Below, piece after piece: positions 33,515 through 41,630 of a stretch of DNA of 64,000 bases (its first letter is position 1; each line of letters opens with the position of its first letter). The stretch is from Pelagicoccus sp. (GTDB lineage: Bacteria; Verrucomicrobiota; Verrucomicrobiia; Opitutales; Opitutaceae). The position numbers and the translations under genes are program-made. A model generated the notes under the pieces. That model did no database searches. It had not been told where the DNA came from and saw nothing but the letters and a program-made list of their open reading frames with translations. Location: NCBI GenBank assembly GCA_028284635.1, contig JANQRJ010000082.1, positions 1 through 64,000 of the forward strand. The letters are read 5' to 3'.

Positions 33515-34570
33515 CTATTTCCCGTTTTTATTTCGCTTCTTTCTAGGTCTGACGGTTGGAGCGTCGAACCAGAAGCCGTCGACGAGCGTGTGGGTGGGGC
33601 TGGCAGGCGGCCCTTTTTCGTTTCGCTGTATCAGGCCGGCCAGTACAGAGATGGCTGCCTTGCCGACGAGTCGTGGATTTTGCTTCATGCCGGCGAGTTC
33701 CGTGTCCTCGTCGCTGAGATTGTGGTCGGCGAAGCCGACGTCTTTCGGCATGCGGATGCCGCTGGTTTCCAGGTGCGGAAGCAGTTCGGGGATCTGTCTC
33801 GAGCCGGCGATGAGGACGTCGGGCTCGTGTTGCTCGAACCATCTGTCGAAGGCGTCCGCGTCCCAGGTGTCCAGCAGCAGAGGTGGGTGCGGGAGTGTCT
33901 CGGATTCGCGAAAGGACTCTCCGAGGAAGGCGGCGATCCACTTGTTTTCCACCCGCTCGGAAGAGCGTCGCAGCATGACCAGTCCAGGTCGTTGGTAGCC
34001 ACGCTCGTGGAGCTCTTCCATGAGTTTGACCATCATGCGGAAGTGGTTGCTGGACACGACGTGCAGTCCGGGTTCCTCAAGAGTATAGCCGAAGGAGATG
34101 GCGGAGAAGGTATTCCAGTCGAGGTCGATATGGGAGTGAGCCTCCACTTGCGGAGGAACCAGCAGGCCGCCGATGCCCCGGGTGGTCAGGATCTGCTGGG
34201 CTCGTCGGGCGGACATGCCTTTCGAGCGAAGATCGAAGCGCTCGATGCGGAAGCCTCTTTTTTCCGCCTGCTCGCTGGCGCCTTCGAAGTACTCGCGAAA
34301 GAGGGGAACGGACTGCCAGTCGTAGTCGGCGGTATAGTTCTCCAGCCATACAAGCGTTCCAGCAAAGGCGGGCGGGCGCTTTTCGTGACGGTAGGCGACC
34401 AGGGCGGAAAGCACGGGATCGGGCTTGTAGCCAAGGGAGTTCGCTACTTTTAGAATCTTTTCCTGCGTCGAGGCAGGGATGCTGGAATGCTTGCGTAGAG
34501 CGAGCGATACCGTGGTGAAATGGTAGCCGGATTTCGCGGCGATTTCACGAAGGGTAACTCTATGGGCCAT
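33515..34570 (-). CDS. LacI-family transcriptional regulator
   Basis: A 351-residue regulator. The helix-turn-helix is at the N terminus (VTLREIAAKSGYHFTTVSLAL, then ALRKHSSIPASTQEKI), with the hinge LGYKPDPVLSAL. The rest (about 60-340) is a periplasmic-binding-protein-like sugar-sensing domain. It is divergent from the GH2 gene at 34690, and a palindrome in the 119-bp gap is a candidate operator. It most likely represses the GH2 gene until its sugar is present. Confidence 0.95.
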   Translation of the reverse strand: MAHRVTLREIAAKSGYHFTTVSLALRKHSSIPASTQEKILKVANSLGYKPDPVLSALVAYRHEKRPPAFAGTLVWLENYTADYDWQSVPLFREYFEGASEQAEKRGFRIERFDLRSKGMSARRAQQILTTRGIGGLLVPPQVEAHSHIDLDWNTFSAISFGYTLEEPGLHVVSSNHFRMMVKLMEELHERGYQRPGLVMLRRSSERVENKWIAAFLGESFRESETLPHPPLLLDTWDADAFDRWFEQHEPDVLIAGSRQIPELLPHLETSGIRMPKDVGFADHNLSDEDTELAGMKQNPRLVGKAAISVLAGLIQRNEKGPPASPTHTLVDGFWFDAPTVRPRKKRNKNGK

Positions 34571-34620
34571 AGGTTGTTGGGGGTCGTGGATATTTGGGGG
34601 TGTAGAGAATGGCGACGACT

Positions 34621-34636
34621 ACTATACAATTATAGT
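34621..34636. promoter_or_regulatory. Candidate LacI-family operator
   Basis: ACTATA-CAAT-TATAGT is a 6+6 bp inverted repeat with a 4-bp spacer, centred between the divergent regulator and GH2 genes. LacI-type sites are usually palindromes of this size. It lacks the common central CG, so this is only a position-based suggestion. Confidence 0.4.
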
Positions 34637-34689
34637 TCCCTGCCTCGTTGTCCAGACCCGACAATGACCTCTGTGTATCAGGTGCCGCG

Positions 34690-36501
34690 ATGAGCGATTC
34701 CTTTTCAGATACCCCGCATGCTCAGAATGCCTACTATCGGCCACGATTCTCGTTGAATGGAGCCTGGGGCTATATCGTGGACCCTTACGAGACTGGCTAT
34801 CGAAACCACCGCGATTGGCGGCCCTTCGATGAAGCGTTTCACCCATCTGACAGAACGTTCTTCGAAGACGCCAGGCCGGTGAATGCCTGGGATCGCATCG
34901 AGTACGACTTTCGGGTGGCTCCCAAGATGCAAGTGCCTGGCGACTGGTTTCATCAAGTCGAAGAACTGCGTTACTATGAGGGCTCTGTCTGGCTTCATCG
35001 GGATTTCGAATACGAGCTGCGAGAAGGAAAGCGTCTCTTTCTTCGCTTTGAGGCAGCCAACTACGAGACGGATGTCTATATAAATGGCGAGTCGTTGGGC
35101 AGGCACACTGGGGGTTTCGATCCTTTCGAGTTCGAGATAACCCGTTTTTTGCATGGGGGCGCAAACAGTCTGATCGTCCGAGTCAACAACCGTCGGGAGA
35201 AGAATACGGTGCCTGGAATGGCGACCGATTGGTGGAACTATGGAGGTATCACGCGTGACGTGTATCTATTCGAGACGCCAGCCTGCTATTTGCGCGACTA
35301 TCATTTCCAGCTGCAGCCGGGGAAAGGAGATATAGGGCTGGCGGAATTCTGGCTCGACGGGGCTGAGGAAGGCGTGGAGCTAGGAATTGAAATTCCGGCT
35401 CTGGGAATCGATGCCAAAGCGTTTGCCGATGAAAATGGATACGCGCGAACCGAGGTTTCCCTGAGCAAAGCGCAGCGCTGGTCGCCGGAAACCCCAAAAC
35501 TGTATGAAGTTCGTTTTACTGCAGGAGAGGATCAGGTACAGGATCTTATCGGCTTTCGGACAATCGAGACGCGAGGCGCGGACGTCCTCTTGAATGACGA
35601 GCCTATATTTCTGCGCGGCATTTCCATCCACGAGGAAGTGGCAAGCGTGCCGCGCCGCGCTCATAGTCGAGCGGATGCTCAGACCTTGTTGAAGCAAGCT
35701 GTCGAGCTCAATTGCAACTTCGTGCGCCTGGCTCACTATCCGCACAACGAGCACATGCTACGTTTGGCGGACGAGATGGGACTTCTTGTCTGGGAGGAGA
35801 TCCCTGTGTATTGGGGAATCGACTACGAGAATCCCGTCGCCTATGAATCCGCCTTGAGTCAGCTTCGCTCGGTGGTTCACCGGGACCGCAATCGAGCTTC
35901 GGTGATCGTCTGGTCCGTGGCCAACGAAACGCCAGTGACGGAGAGCCGCTTGGCTTTTCTGGGCAAGCTGAAGTCGACGGTCAGGAAACTGGACTCCCAC
36001 CGGCTGGTCAGCGCGGCTTTGGACAGGACCCAGTCCGAGGACAAACGCGTTCTTTCGCTTCAGGACCCTTTTGTCCACGAGAGCGACTTGATGAGCTGCA
36101 ATCAGTATTTGGGATGGTACTACGGGATGCCTGACGACTGCGCTGTGGTTTCGTGGGATCTCGATCCGGACAAGCCGTTTTTCATCAGCGAATTCGGGGC
36201 GGGGGCCCTGGCTGGACGGCATGGACCGAAGGAAGAGGTGTGGACTGAAGAGTACCAAGCCTGGGTTTACGAGCAGCAGCTTGCCATGTTGGAAAAGGTA
36301 TCGAATTTCCGCGGGTGTTCACCCTGGATTTTGCAAGACTTCCGTTCCCCGCGTCGCAACCTGAGCGGCGTGCAAGACCACTGGAACAGAAAGGGACTGC
36401 TTGCTCCGGATGGGAGAAAGAAAAAGGCGTTCCATGTTCTGAAAGCCTTTTACGATAGGATCGAATCCACTTATCGTAAGGAGTCGGAAACGTCTGTGTG
36501 A
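34690..36501 (+). CDS. Glycoside hydrolase family 2 (beta-glucuronidase/galactosidase-like)
   Basis: A 603-residue enzyme with the GH2 domain order: sugar-binding jelly roll (about 10-200), Ig-like domain (about 200-295) and TIM barrel (about 300-600). The acid/base is Glu413 in WSVANETP and the nucleophile Glu501 in FISEFGAGA, both present. SIHEEVAS and NFVRLAHYPHNE are barrel landmarks. The pattern is closest to beta-glucuronidases. No signal peptide is seen, so it acts in the cytoplasm on imported oligosaccharides. ATG 34690 is preferred over an upstream frame extension. It is likely controlled by the divergent LacI protein. Confidence 0.93.
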   Translation: MSDSFSDTPHAQNAYYRPRFSLNGAWGYIVDPYETGYRNHRDWRPFDEAFHPSDRTFFEDARPVNAWDRIEYDFRVAPKMQVPGDWFHQVEELRYYEGSVWLHRDFEYELREGKRLFLRFEAANYETDVYINGESLGRHTGGFDPFEFEITRFLHGGANSLIVRVNNRREKNTVPGMATDWWNYGGITRDVYLFETPACYLRDYHFQLQPGKGDIGLAEFWLDGAEEGVELGIEIPALGIDAKAFADENGYARTEVSLSKAQRWSPETPKLYEVRFTAGEDQVQDLIGFRTIETRGADVLLNDEPIFLRGISIHEEVASVPRRAHSRADAQTLLKQAVELNCNFVRLAHYPHNEHMLRLADEMGLLVWEEIPVYWGIDYENPVAYESALSQLRSVVHRDRNRASVIVWSVANETPVTESRLAFLGKLKSTVRKLDSHRLVSAALDRTQSEDKRVLSLQDPFVHESDLMSCNQYLGWYYGMPDDCAVVSWDLDPDKPFFISEFGAGALAGRHGPKEEVWTEEYQAWVYEQQLAMLEKVSNFRGCSPWILQDFRSPRRNLSGVQDHWNRKGLLAPDGRKKKAFHVLKAFYDRIESTYRKESETSV

Positions 36502-36503
36502 GT

Positions 36504-36592
36504 TCCTAACCGCGAATGGACGCTAATAAACACGAATGATTCCTCATTTGAAGCTTTGATTCGTGTGTATTCGCGTCCATTCGCGGTTAGGA
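36504..36592. repeat. Inverted repeat, CCTAACCGCGAATGGACGC family
   Basis: The arms CCTAACCGCGAATGGACGCTAATAAACACGAAT and its near reverse complement enclose a loop of about 20 bp that can pair partly. It begins 3 bp after the GH2 stop codon. Other copies are at 39248, 41121 and 47719, with a half copy near 56951. Confidence 0.9.
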
Positions 36593-36616
36593 AAGCCCTC
36601 AATATAGTATATAAAA

Positions 36617-37159
36617 ATGAAATTTTGTCACATATTGAAATCACTGTTTGTGGCCTTCGCTGTTTGCAGTTCGTCTCTGTCTGCTGCTCCCTATCTAGTC
36701 GGTCCGGGATACCAATCGGATGAAGATGGCGTTGCTCCGTGGAGCGACTTCGTACGATTTGCGGTTGATGATCGTGATCGTATCCACGTCAACCCTACTA
36801 TCCCACTGGATTGGGATTGGATTGCGGTTCGCGATGTGGAATTCGATGGCGAGCGTTTCAATTTCTTCTTCTGGCAGGGGATTGTCTTCTCTGGCCATTC
36901 TCGGGCTCGCCAATCGGTTTGGCGTGTGAGTTCCTACCCCACTGATCTCACGCCATATCTCACTTGCTCGTCCTTCTCGCTTGCCATGATGCGCGAGCGC
37001 GAGGCGGTTGCTATCGTGGTTGCCGATAAAAGCGGCCCGGTGGACTTCCGTTTGGATGGGCCGGTATTTGGCGAGCCCATCGAATTGACTATTGAGATGA
37101 AGGAAGGCGAAGCGCGCCTGCTCCGTTTCTTTCTCGATCAACCTCCTTTTCGACCATGA
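36617..37159 (+). CDS. Secreted protein of unknown function, coupled to the second GH2 gene
   Basis: A 180-residue protein with a signal peptide (about 1-23). The mature part includes IHVNPTIPLDWDWIAVRDVEFDG, which resembles the C-terminal beta-sandwich of some glycoside hydrolases (pattern INPxxPxxWxxFAVxNLPY), and a C-terminal GEARLLRF strand. It may be a detached hydrolase accessory domain. Its stop codon overlaps the start of the downstream GH2 gene by 4 bp (ATGA), so they are co-translated. I see no catalytic motif. It may be a remnant of a longer enzyme. Confidence 0.7.
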   Translation: MKFCHILKSLFVAFAVCSSSLSAAPYLVGPGYQSDEDGVAPWSDFVRFAVDDRDRIHVNPTIPLDWDWIAVRDVEFDGERFNFFFWQGIVFSGHSRARQSVWRVSSYPTDLTPYLTCSSFSLAMMREREAVAIVVADKSGPVDFRLDGPVFGEPIELTIEMKEGEARLLRFFLDQPPFRP

Positions 37160-39231
37160 TTTCCAGACTTCGCATTGCAGTCGCTATATCCTTTTTTGCG
37201 TCAGCCTCCTTGGATGCCGACTCTGTGCGTCAGCGGCTATCGCTGAACGAGGGCTGGAGTTTCGTCCGCGGCAGTGTTGAGGATGCAGCGAAATCGTCCG
37301 ACTGGGAGTCGGTTAAGCTTCCGCACTCCTGGAACGTTGAGGACGCTTTTGACCGTCTTGAGGCTCCGGACCACGTCGTGGCGATGGACTACTACTACCG
37401 AGGCCTGGGAACCTATCGTCTCGATATAGAAGCCTCTAGAGATTGGGAGGGCCGACGGGTGGAGGTTCTTTTCGAAGGAGCTCTGCAGCGGACGCGAGTT
37501 TGGTGCAACGACGTTTTCCTCGGCGAATACGTTGGCGGCTATTCGGCTTTTTCCTTCGATCTCACTCCTCATTTGAATCTCGACGCTGCCAACGAGCTGG
37601 TAGTGGAGGTGGACAACAGCTACCATTTCGACATCCCGCCGCATCGAGCGGACTACACGATGTACGGCGGGCTTTATCGCGATGCTTGGCTAGTGGTGAC
37701 CGATCCTCTGCACCTCAGTAAGGTATTCGTCGATACGCCGAATGTGTCCCAGGAATCCGCTCAAGTGGCGGTGCGAACTACGGTTCGCAACGATCATTCC
37801 GAAGCGGCCGAAGGTTCTCTGGAAGCGATCTTCAAAGGTCCCGATGGCAAAGCGATGGGAAGGTCTAGCGCCGCCTTCGTCCTGGCGGGGGGCAGCGAGA
37901 CGAGTGTCGATTTGAATGGGCTTTCGCTTCCCAACCCTGCTCTTTGGTCGCCTGCCTCACCGAACCTTTATACTGTGGAGTTGGCTCTCAAACTGAAGGA
38001 TGAAATAGTCGATCAGCGACAGCAGAGATTCGGCTTGCGCTGGTTTCGCTTCGATCCGAACCGCGGCTTTATATTGAATGGTTCACCGCTCAAGGTGCAG
38101 GGGGTCAATCGCCACCAGGACCGTGCGGGCTACGGCTTTGCGGTGCCGAATCGTCTGCATCGCGAGGATATAGAGCTGATCAAGGCGATGGGGGCGAACT
38201 TCGTGCGCCTGGCCCACTATCCCCAGGATCCAGCTGTTCTGGAGGCCTGCGACGAGCTTGGTCTGCTGGTTTGGGAAGAGATCCCGGTCGTGACCGGCGT
38301 GGGCACGGAGGCCTTCGCGGCGACAGCGAAGAACATGCTGCGGGACATGATCGAGCAGCACTATAACCACCCGTCGATTGTGGTCTGGGGTCTGATGAAC
38401 GAAACGATTCGCCGCCAGCTGGACGAGGAGCTTTTCTGGACGGTTGATCTATGTAGGGATCTGAACGCTTTGGCGAAGGAGCTGGATCCGAGTCGCGTGA
38501 CGGCCCAGGCCCAGTTCGCCGCTCGGGGAACCGATATTTTCGACCATTCCGATATCCGTGGCTGGAACCGCTACTTTGGCTGGTACTACGACGATTTCGA
38601 AGGTTTCGGAGAATGGCTTGACGCCCAGAGGGAAGTGGAGCCGGAAGCGGTTATATTCATCAGCGAGTATGGAGCGGGCATCAAGCGTGGTTACCATTTG
38701 GAGAATCCTAGCCAATCGGACTTCACGGAGACTTGGGGAACGGCCTTTCACAAGGCTCACTGGAAGGCCCTGATGGAGCGGCCTTGGGTCGGCGGTTCGA
38801 CGGTTTGGAACATGTTCGACTTCGGATCGGAAGAGAAGGGTGGAAACATCCCGGGAATCAACCAGAAGGGTCTAGCCGACTTCGATCGTCGCCCGAAGGA
38901 CGTCTACTACTTCTACCAAAGCCAGTGGGCAGAGAAGCTGATGGCGTATATCGTTTCCCACACTTGGGTGAACCGGACGGGCCGTATTGGCGAAACCAAG
39001 ACGCTCGAGGTCTTCTCCAACGGCGATGCGGTCGAGCTGTTTCTAAACGGCAATTCGCTAGGCAGACAGACCCGCCAACCTGGTTGGCATGAGTGGCTTT
39101 GGTCGACTCAGCTGAAGGAAGGCATTAACAAGCTGAGAGCTGTAGCAGTAAAGGATGGCGAGATAGTAGAGGACAATCTACTCATCAACTATACAGTCAA
39201 TCTTCTGGAAGTAGAGGAGGGACTGGAGTAA
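37156..39231 (+). CDS. Secreted glycoside hydrolase family 2 (beta-galactosidase-like)
   Basis: A 691-residue GH2 enzyme. The N terminus looks like a signal peptide (about 1-20), so it should act in the periplasm or outside. Jelly-roll (about 25-200), Ig-like (about 200-300) and TIM-barrel (about 300-590) domains are followed by a C-terminal GH2-type Ig domain (LEVFSNGDAVELFLNGNSLG). Acid/base Glu416 (GLMNETI) and nucleophile Glu504 (FISEYGAG) are present. GVNRHQDRAGYGFAV is a barrel signature. It sits in an operon with the upstream secreted protein and possibly the SSS symporter 152 bp downstream, across a repeat. Confidence 0.94.
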   Translation: MISRLRIAVAISFFASASLDADSVRQRLSLNEGWSFVRGSVEDAAKSSDWESVKLPHSWNVEDAFDRLEAPDHVVAMDYYYRGLGTYRLDIEASRDWEGRRVEVLFEGALQRTRVWCNDVFLGEYVGGYSAFSFDLTPHLNLDAANELVVEVDNSYHFDIPPHRADYTMYGGLYRDAWLVVTDPLHLSKVFVDTPNVSQESAQVAVRTTVRNDHSEAAEGSLEAIFKGPDGKAMGRSSAAFVLAGGSETSVDLNGLSLPNPALWSPASPNLYTVELALKLKDEIVDQRQQRFGLRWFRFDPNRGFILNGSPLKVQGVNRHQDRAGYGFAVPNRLHREDIELIKAMGANFVRLAHYPQDPAVLEACDELGLLVWEEIPVVTGVGTEAFAATAKNMLRDMIEQHYNHPSIVVWGLMNETIRRQLDEELFWTVDLCRDLNALAKELDPSRVTAQAQFAARGTDIFDHSDIRGWNRYFGWYYDDFEGFGEWLDAQREVEPEAVIFISEYGAGIKRGYHLENPSQSDFTETWGTAFHKAHWKALMERPWVGGSTVWNMFDFGSEEKGGNIPGINQKGLADFDRRPKDVYYFYQSQWAEKLMAYIVSHTWVNRTGRIGETKTLEVFSNGDAVELFLNGNSLGRQTRQPGWHEWLWSTQLKEGINKLRAVAVKDGEIVEDNLLINYTVNLLEVEEGLE

Positions 39232-39247
39232 GGTCTTTTTGTTTTTC

Positions 39248-39354
39248 AACCGCGTACCGAGCGAAGCGAAACTCGAAGACATGAACGCAAATAGACGCGA
39301 ATTTCGTGTAGAGAAGAGAATTTGATTCGCGTCTATTTGCGTTCATTCGCGGTT
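39248..39354. repeat. Inverted repeat, AACCGCG..GACGCGAAT family, extended form
   Basis: The left arm includes AACCGCGTACCGAGCGAAGCG before ATGAACGCAAATAGACGCGAAT. The right arm is ATTCGCGTCTATTTGCGTTCATTCGCGGTT. The extension GTACCGAGCGAAGCGA reappears inverted at 41205-41223. It sits between the GH2 and symporter genes. Confidence 0.85.
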
Positions 39355-39383
39355 TGCGAAGCTCTTTGTAGAAGATCTCGATT

Positions 39384-41087
39384 ATGCTAGGACTAACCAT
39401 TTTAGATTGGGTCGTGTTGGCCGCCTATTTCGTTGGCACGACTGTCTTGGGCCTTTGGACCGTGAAGAAGATAAAGTCTTCGGGCGACTATTTCATGGGC
39501 GGTCGAGGCTTCGGCAAGGTGATGATGATCGCTCAGTCGTTTGGGGTAGGAACTCACACCGACCAGCCGGTATCGGTCTCGGGCGCTGCTTACACGAACG
39601 GAATCGCGGGCATCTGGTATCAGTGGGTGTATATGTTCGCCACGCCGTTCTTCTGGATCATCGCTCCGATTTATCGTCGCTTGCGTTATGTCACGATGGC
39701 GGACTTCTTTCAGCAGCGTTTCGGCAGTCAGGTGTCTATATTGTACACGGTGGTTGCCTTGCTTTACTTTGCCATGAATATGGGCGTGATGCTCAAGGGA
39801 ACAGCTGTCACCGTCGAAGGGTTGACTGGCGGGGCCCTTCGCGAGGACGTGGTCATCCTTGTAGCGACTGCGCTTTTCGTTTCCTATGGTTTGGCGGGTG
39901 GAATCGTGGCGGCGGTCTATACGGACCTCATCCAGGGGATTCTGATTCTCGTCCTCTCCTTTATGCTGATCCCGTTCGCCATCAAGGAAGCGGGTGGCAT
40001 GGCGGCAATGCATGAGGGTTTGCCGGAGTACATGTTTTCGCTGGTCGCGCCGAGCGAGGTGACGATCTGGTTTATCATAGCGGCGGTGGTCAATGGCCTA
40101 GTGCATGTGGTCGTGCTGCCACACCATATGGCGATTGGAGGCTCGGGGAAGACGGAACTGGCTTGTCGTTCGGGCTGGACCTATGGGAATTTTCTCAAGC
40201 GTTTCGCGACTGCGGGCTGGGCGTTTACCGGGGTGTTTGCCGCGTTTATCATTCCCGGTCTGAGCGCCGAGGAGCGGGAGCTGACCTTCGGCCTTATTTC
40301 GCGAGAGCTTTTGCCGGTCGGCTTCGTCGGTCTGATGCTTGCGGCGATGACGGCTGCGGTGATGTCTACCTGCGACGCTTTCATGGTTCACGCTTCGGCT
40401 TTGTATACCAACAATTTCTACAAACGCTATATCAATAGGAAAGCGGATGACGAGAAGATGCTGAAGGTGGCGCGCTGGGCTTCCTTGTTCGTGGTGTTGG
40501 GCGGCCTGATTTTCGCCTATGGGTTTCCCAGCGTGATACATGGAATCAAAGAGGCTTGGAAGATCACTGCCTACATGGGTGTCGCGTTCTGGCTTGGGGT
40601 TATGTGGAAGCGAACCAACCACTGGGGGGCTTTGGCTAGCGCTTTGGCGATGTTCGCATGCGGCTCCTATACGGGGTGGGTGCTGGAGTGGTCTTTTGCC
40701 GCTCAGGTCACGCTTTACGTGCCGGTCGGGTTCGCGGTCTGCATCTTGGTAAGCTTGATCACTCGTCCCGAGGCTAAGGAGAAGCTGGACGCGTTTTATC
40801 TCCTGCTCGACACTCCTGTGGGCAAGGAGGAGCGTTTGCGGGCGGCGGGAGTCGAGGTGATGCTGGAAGGGCAGTCGGTGGGGAAAAGGCGCGATCCGAG
40901 ATTGGATGCCGACCAGGTAGAGACTGAGGACGGGCTGCTGCTAGTCGACCTGCTTGATATCGCGCGTGGCCGTCGGTCCTTCAGTTGGGGTCGCTATCGG
41001 GTAGATGTTCTGGGTTTCGCGGTGGCCTGCGCGATCGCCCTGGCGACGATGCTGGCGGTTTGGGGATTGGCTCGCTGGGGGAGTTAA
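39384..41087 (+). CDS. Sodium:solute symporter (SSS family)
   Basis: A 567-residue inner-membrane transporter with about 13 transmembrane segments. The first segments LDWVVLAAYFVGTTVLGLW and the MGGRGFG loop, YGLAGGIVAAVYTDLIQG and MLAAMTAAVMSTCDAFMVHAS are typical of SSS carriers. A hydrophilic stretch of about 80 residues precedes the last helix. It probably brings in a sugar, sugar acid or similar compound released by the neighbouring GH2 enzymes (inference). Confidence 0.94.
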   Translation: MLGLTILDWVVLAAYFVGTTVLGLWTVKKIKSSGDYFMGGRGFGKVMMIAQSFGVGTHTDQPVSVSGAAYTNGIAGIWYQWVYMFATPFFWIIAPIYRRLRYVTMADFFQQRFGSQVSILYTVVALLYFAMNMGVMLKGTAVTVEGLTGGALREDVVILVATALFVSYGLAGGIVAAVYTDLIQGILILVLSFMLIPFAIKEAGGMAAMHEGLPEYMFSLVAPSEVTIWFIIAAVVNGLVHVVVLPHHMAIGGSGKTELACRSGWTYGNFLKRFATAGWAFTGVFAAFIIPGLSAEERELTFGLISRELLPVGFVGLMLAAMTAAVMSTCDAFMVHASALYTNNFYKRYINRKADDEKMLKVARWASLFVVLGGLIFAYGFPSVIHGIKEAWKITAYMGVAFWLGVMWKRTNHWGALASALAMFACGSYTGWVLEWSFAAQVTLYVPVGFAVCILVSLITRPEAKEKLDAFYLLLDTPVGKEERLRAAGVEVMLEGQSVGKRRDPRLDADQVETEDGLLLVDLLDIARGRRSFSWGRYRVDVLGFAVACAIALATMLAVWGLARWGS

Positions 41088-41120
41088 ACCCAGACGTTTC
41101 AAGAACGAAGTGTTTTTAGG

Positions 41121-41226
41121 AACCGCGAATGGACGCTAATAGACGCGAATGGTCTTCATGGCGTAAGCGAATTCGCGTCTATTAGCGTCCATGTCTTCGA
41201 ATGTCGCTTCGCTCGGTACGCGGTTT
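41121..41226. repeat. Inverted repeat, AACCGCGAATGGACGCTAATAGACGCGAAT family
   Basis: The left arm (41121-41150) pairs with ATTCGCGTCTATTAGCGTCCAT (41171-41192), after which the right side carries the GTCTTCGAATGTCGCTTCGCTCGGTACGCGG extension seen inverted at 39248. Confidence 0.88.
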
Positions 41227-41426
41227 CAAATTTCCTCTCCAGAAAATGGAGCAATGAGCATGCATCATCTGCTTTTTTAGTTGATTATTTATTTAGCCAC
41301 AAAAGGCGCAAAAGATAGGGTTGGCACTTCGCCAGTCCTCCATAGTTCAATAGAGCGACGGATGGAGCTCCATACCGCGAGTAGAAAATTTATAACGGTT
41401 TCTGGTATATCTAGGCTGATTTCTAG

Positions 41427-41490
41427 CGTAGCCGCGTTCGTGAGAACGCGGGTCCCCTACTGATTTCGCTTTCTCACGAAAGCGGCTACG
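41427..41490. repeat. Inverted repeat, CGTAGCCGCGTTCGTGAGAACGCG family
   Basis: CGTAGCCGCGTTCGTGAGAACGCG is mirrored by CGCTTTCTCACGAAAGCGGCTACG around a 16-bp loop. Each arm also folds on itself (CGTTC..GAACG). Confidence 0.85.
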
Positions 41491-41565
41491 TTTTCGTAAA
41501 TGCAACGGACTAGCTCATGGTAGCTCTTTGAGCGCTGGTGTTGTTGCCGAGGCTCGTTGGTCCAC

Positions 41566-41601
41566 AAAAAAGCAGCTCGGAGGCTGATGCTCCGAGCTGC
41601 T
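41566..41601 (-). terminator. Terminator after the TonB-dependent receptor
   Basis: AGCAGCTCGGA and TCCGAGCTGCT form an 11-bp stem with a 9-nt loop, followed on the minus strand by six T. It starts 30 bp beyond the stop codon. Confidence 0.9.
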
Positions 41602-41630
41602 TGCTTGTTGCTTGGGTTATAGGAAATGAA

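Larger units (their letters stand above)
41088..41630. other. Repeat-rich intergenic region with terminator, no gene
   Basis: Holds inverted repeats at 41121-41226 and 41427-41490 and the TonB-receptor terminator at 41566-41601. The stretch 41230-41420 contains one short reading frame (41281-41463) with no recognisable domain. Confidence 0.6.

Noticed and set aside
36504..41226. Considered whether the AACCGCGAATGG repeats are terminal inverted repeats of an insertion sequence enclosing GH2 and the symporter
   Set aside because: Each copy is a complete self-paired hairpin, no transposase is present, and copies occur elsewhere (47719, 56954) without such spacing.
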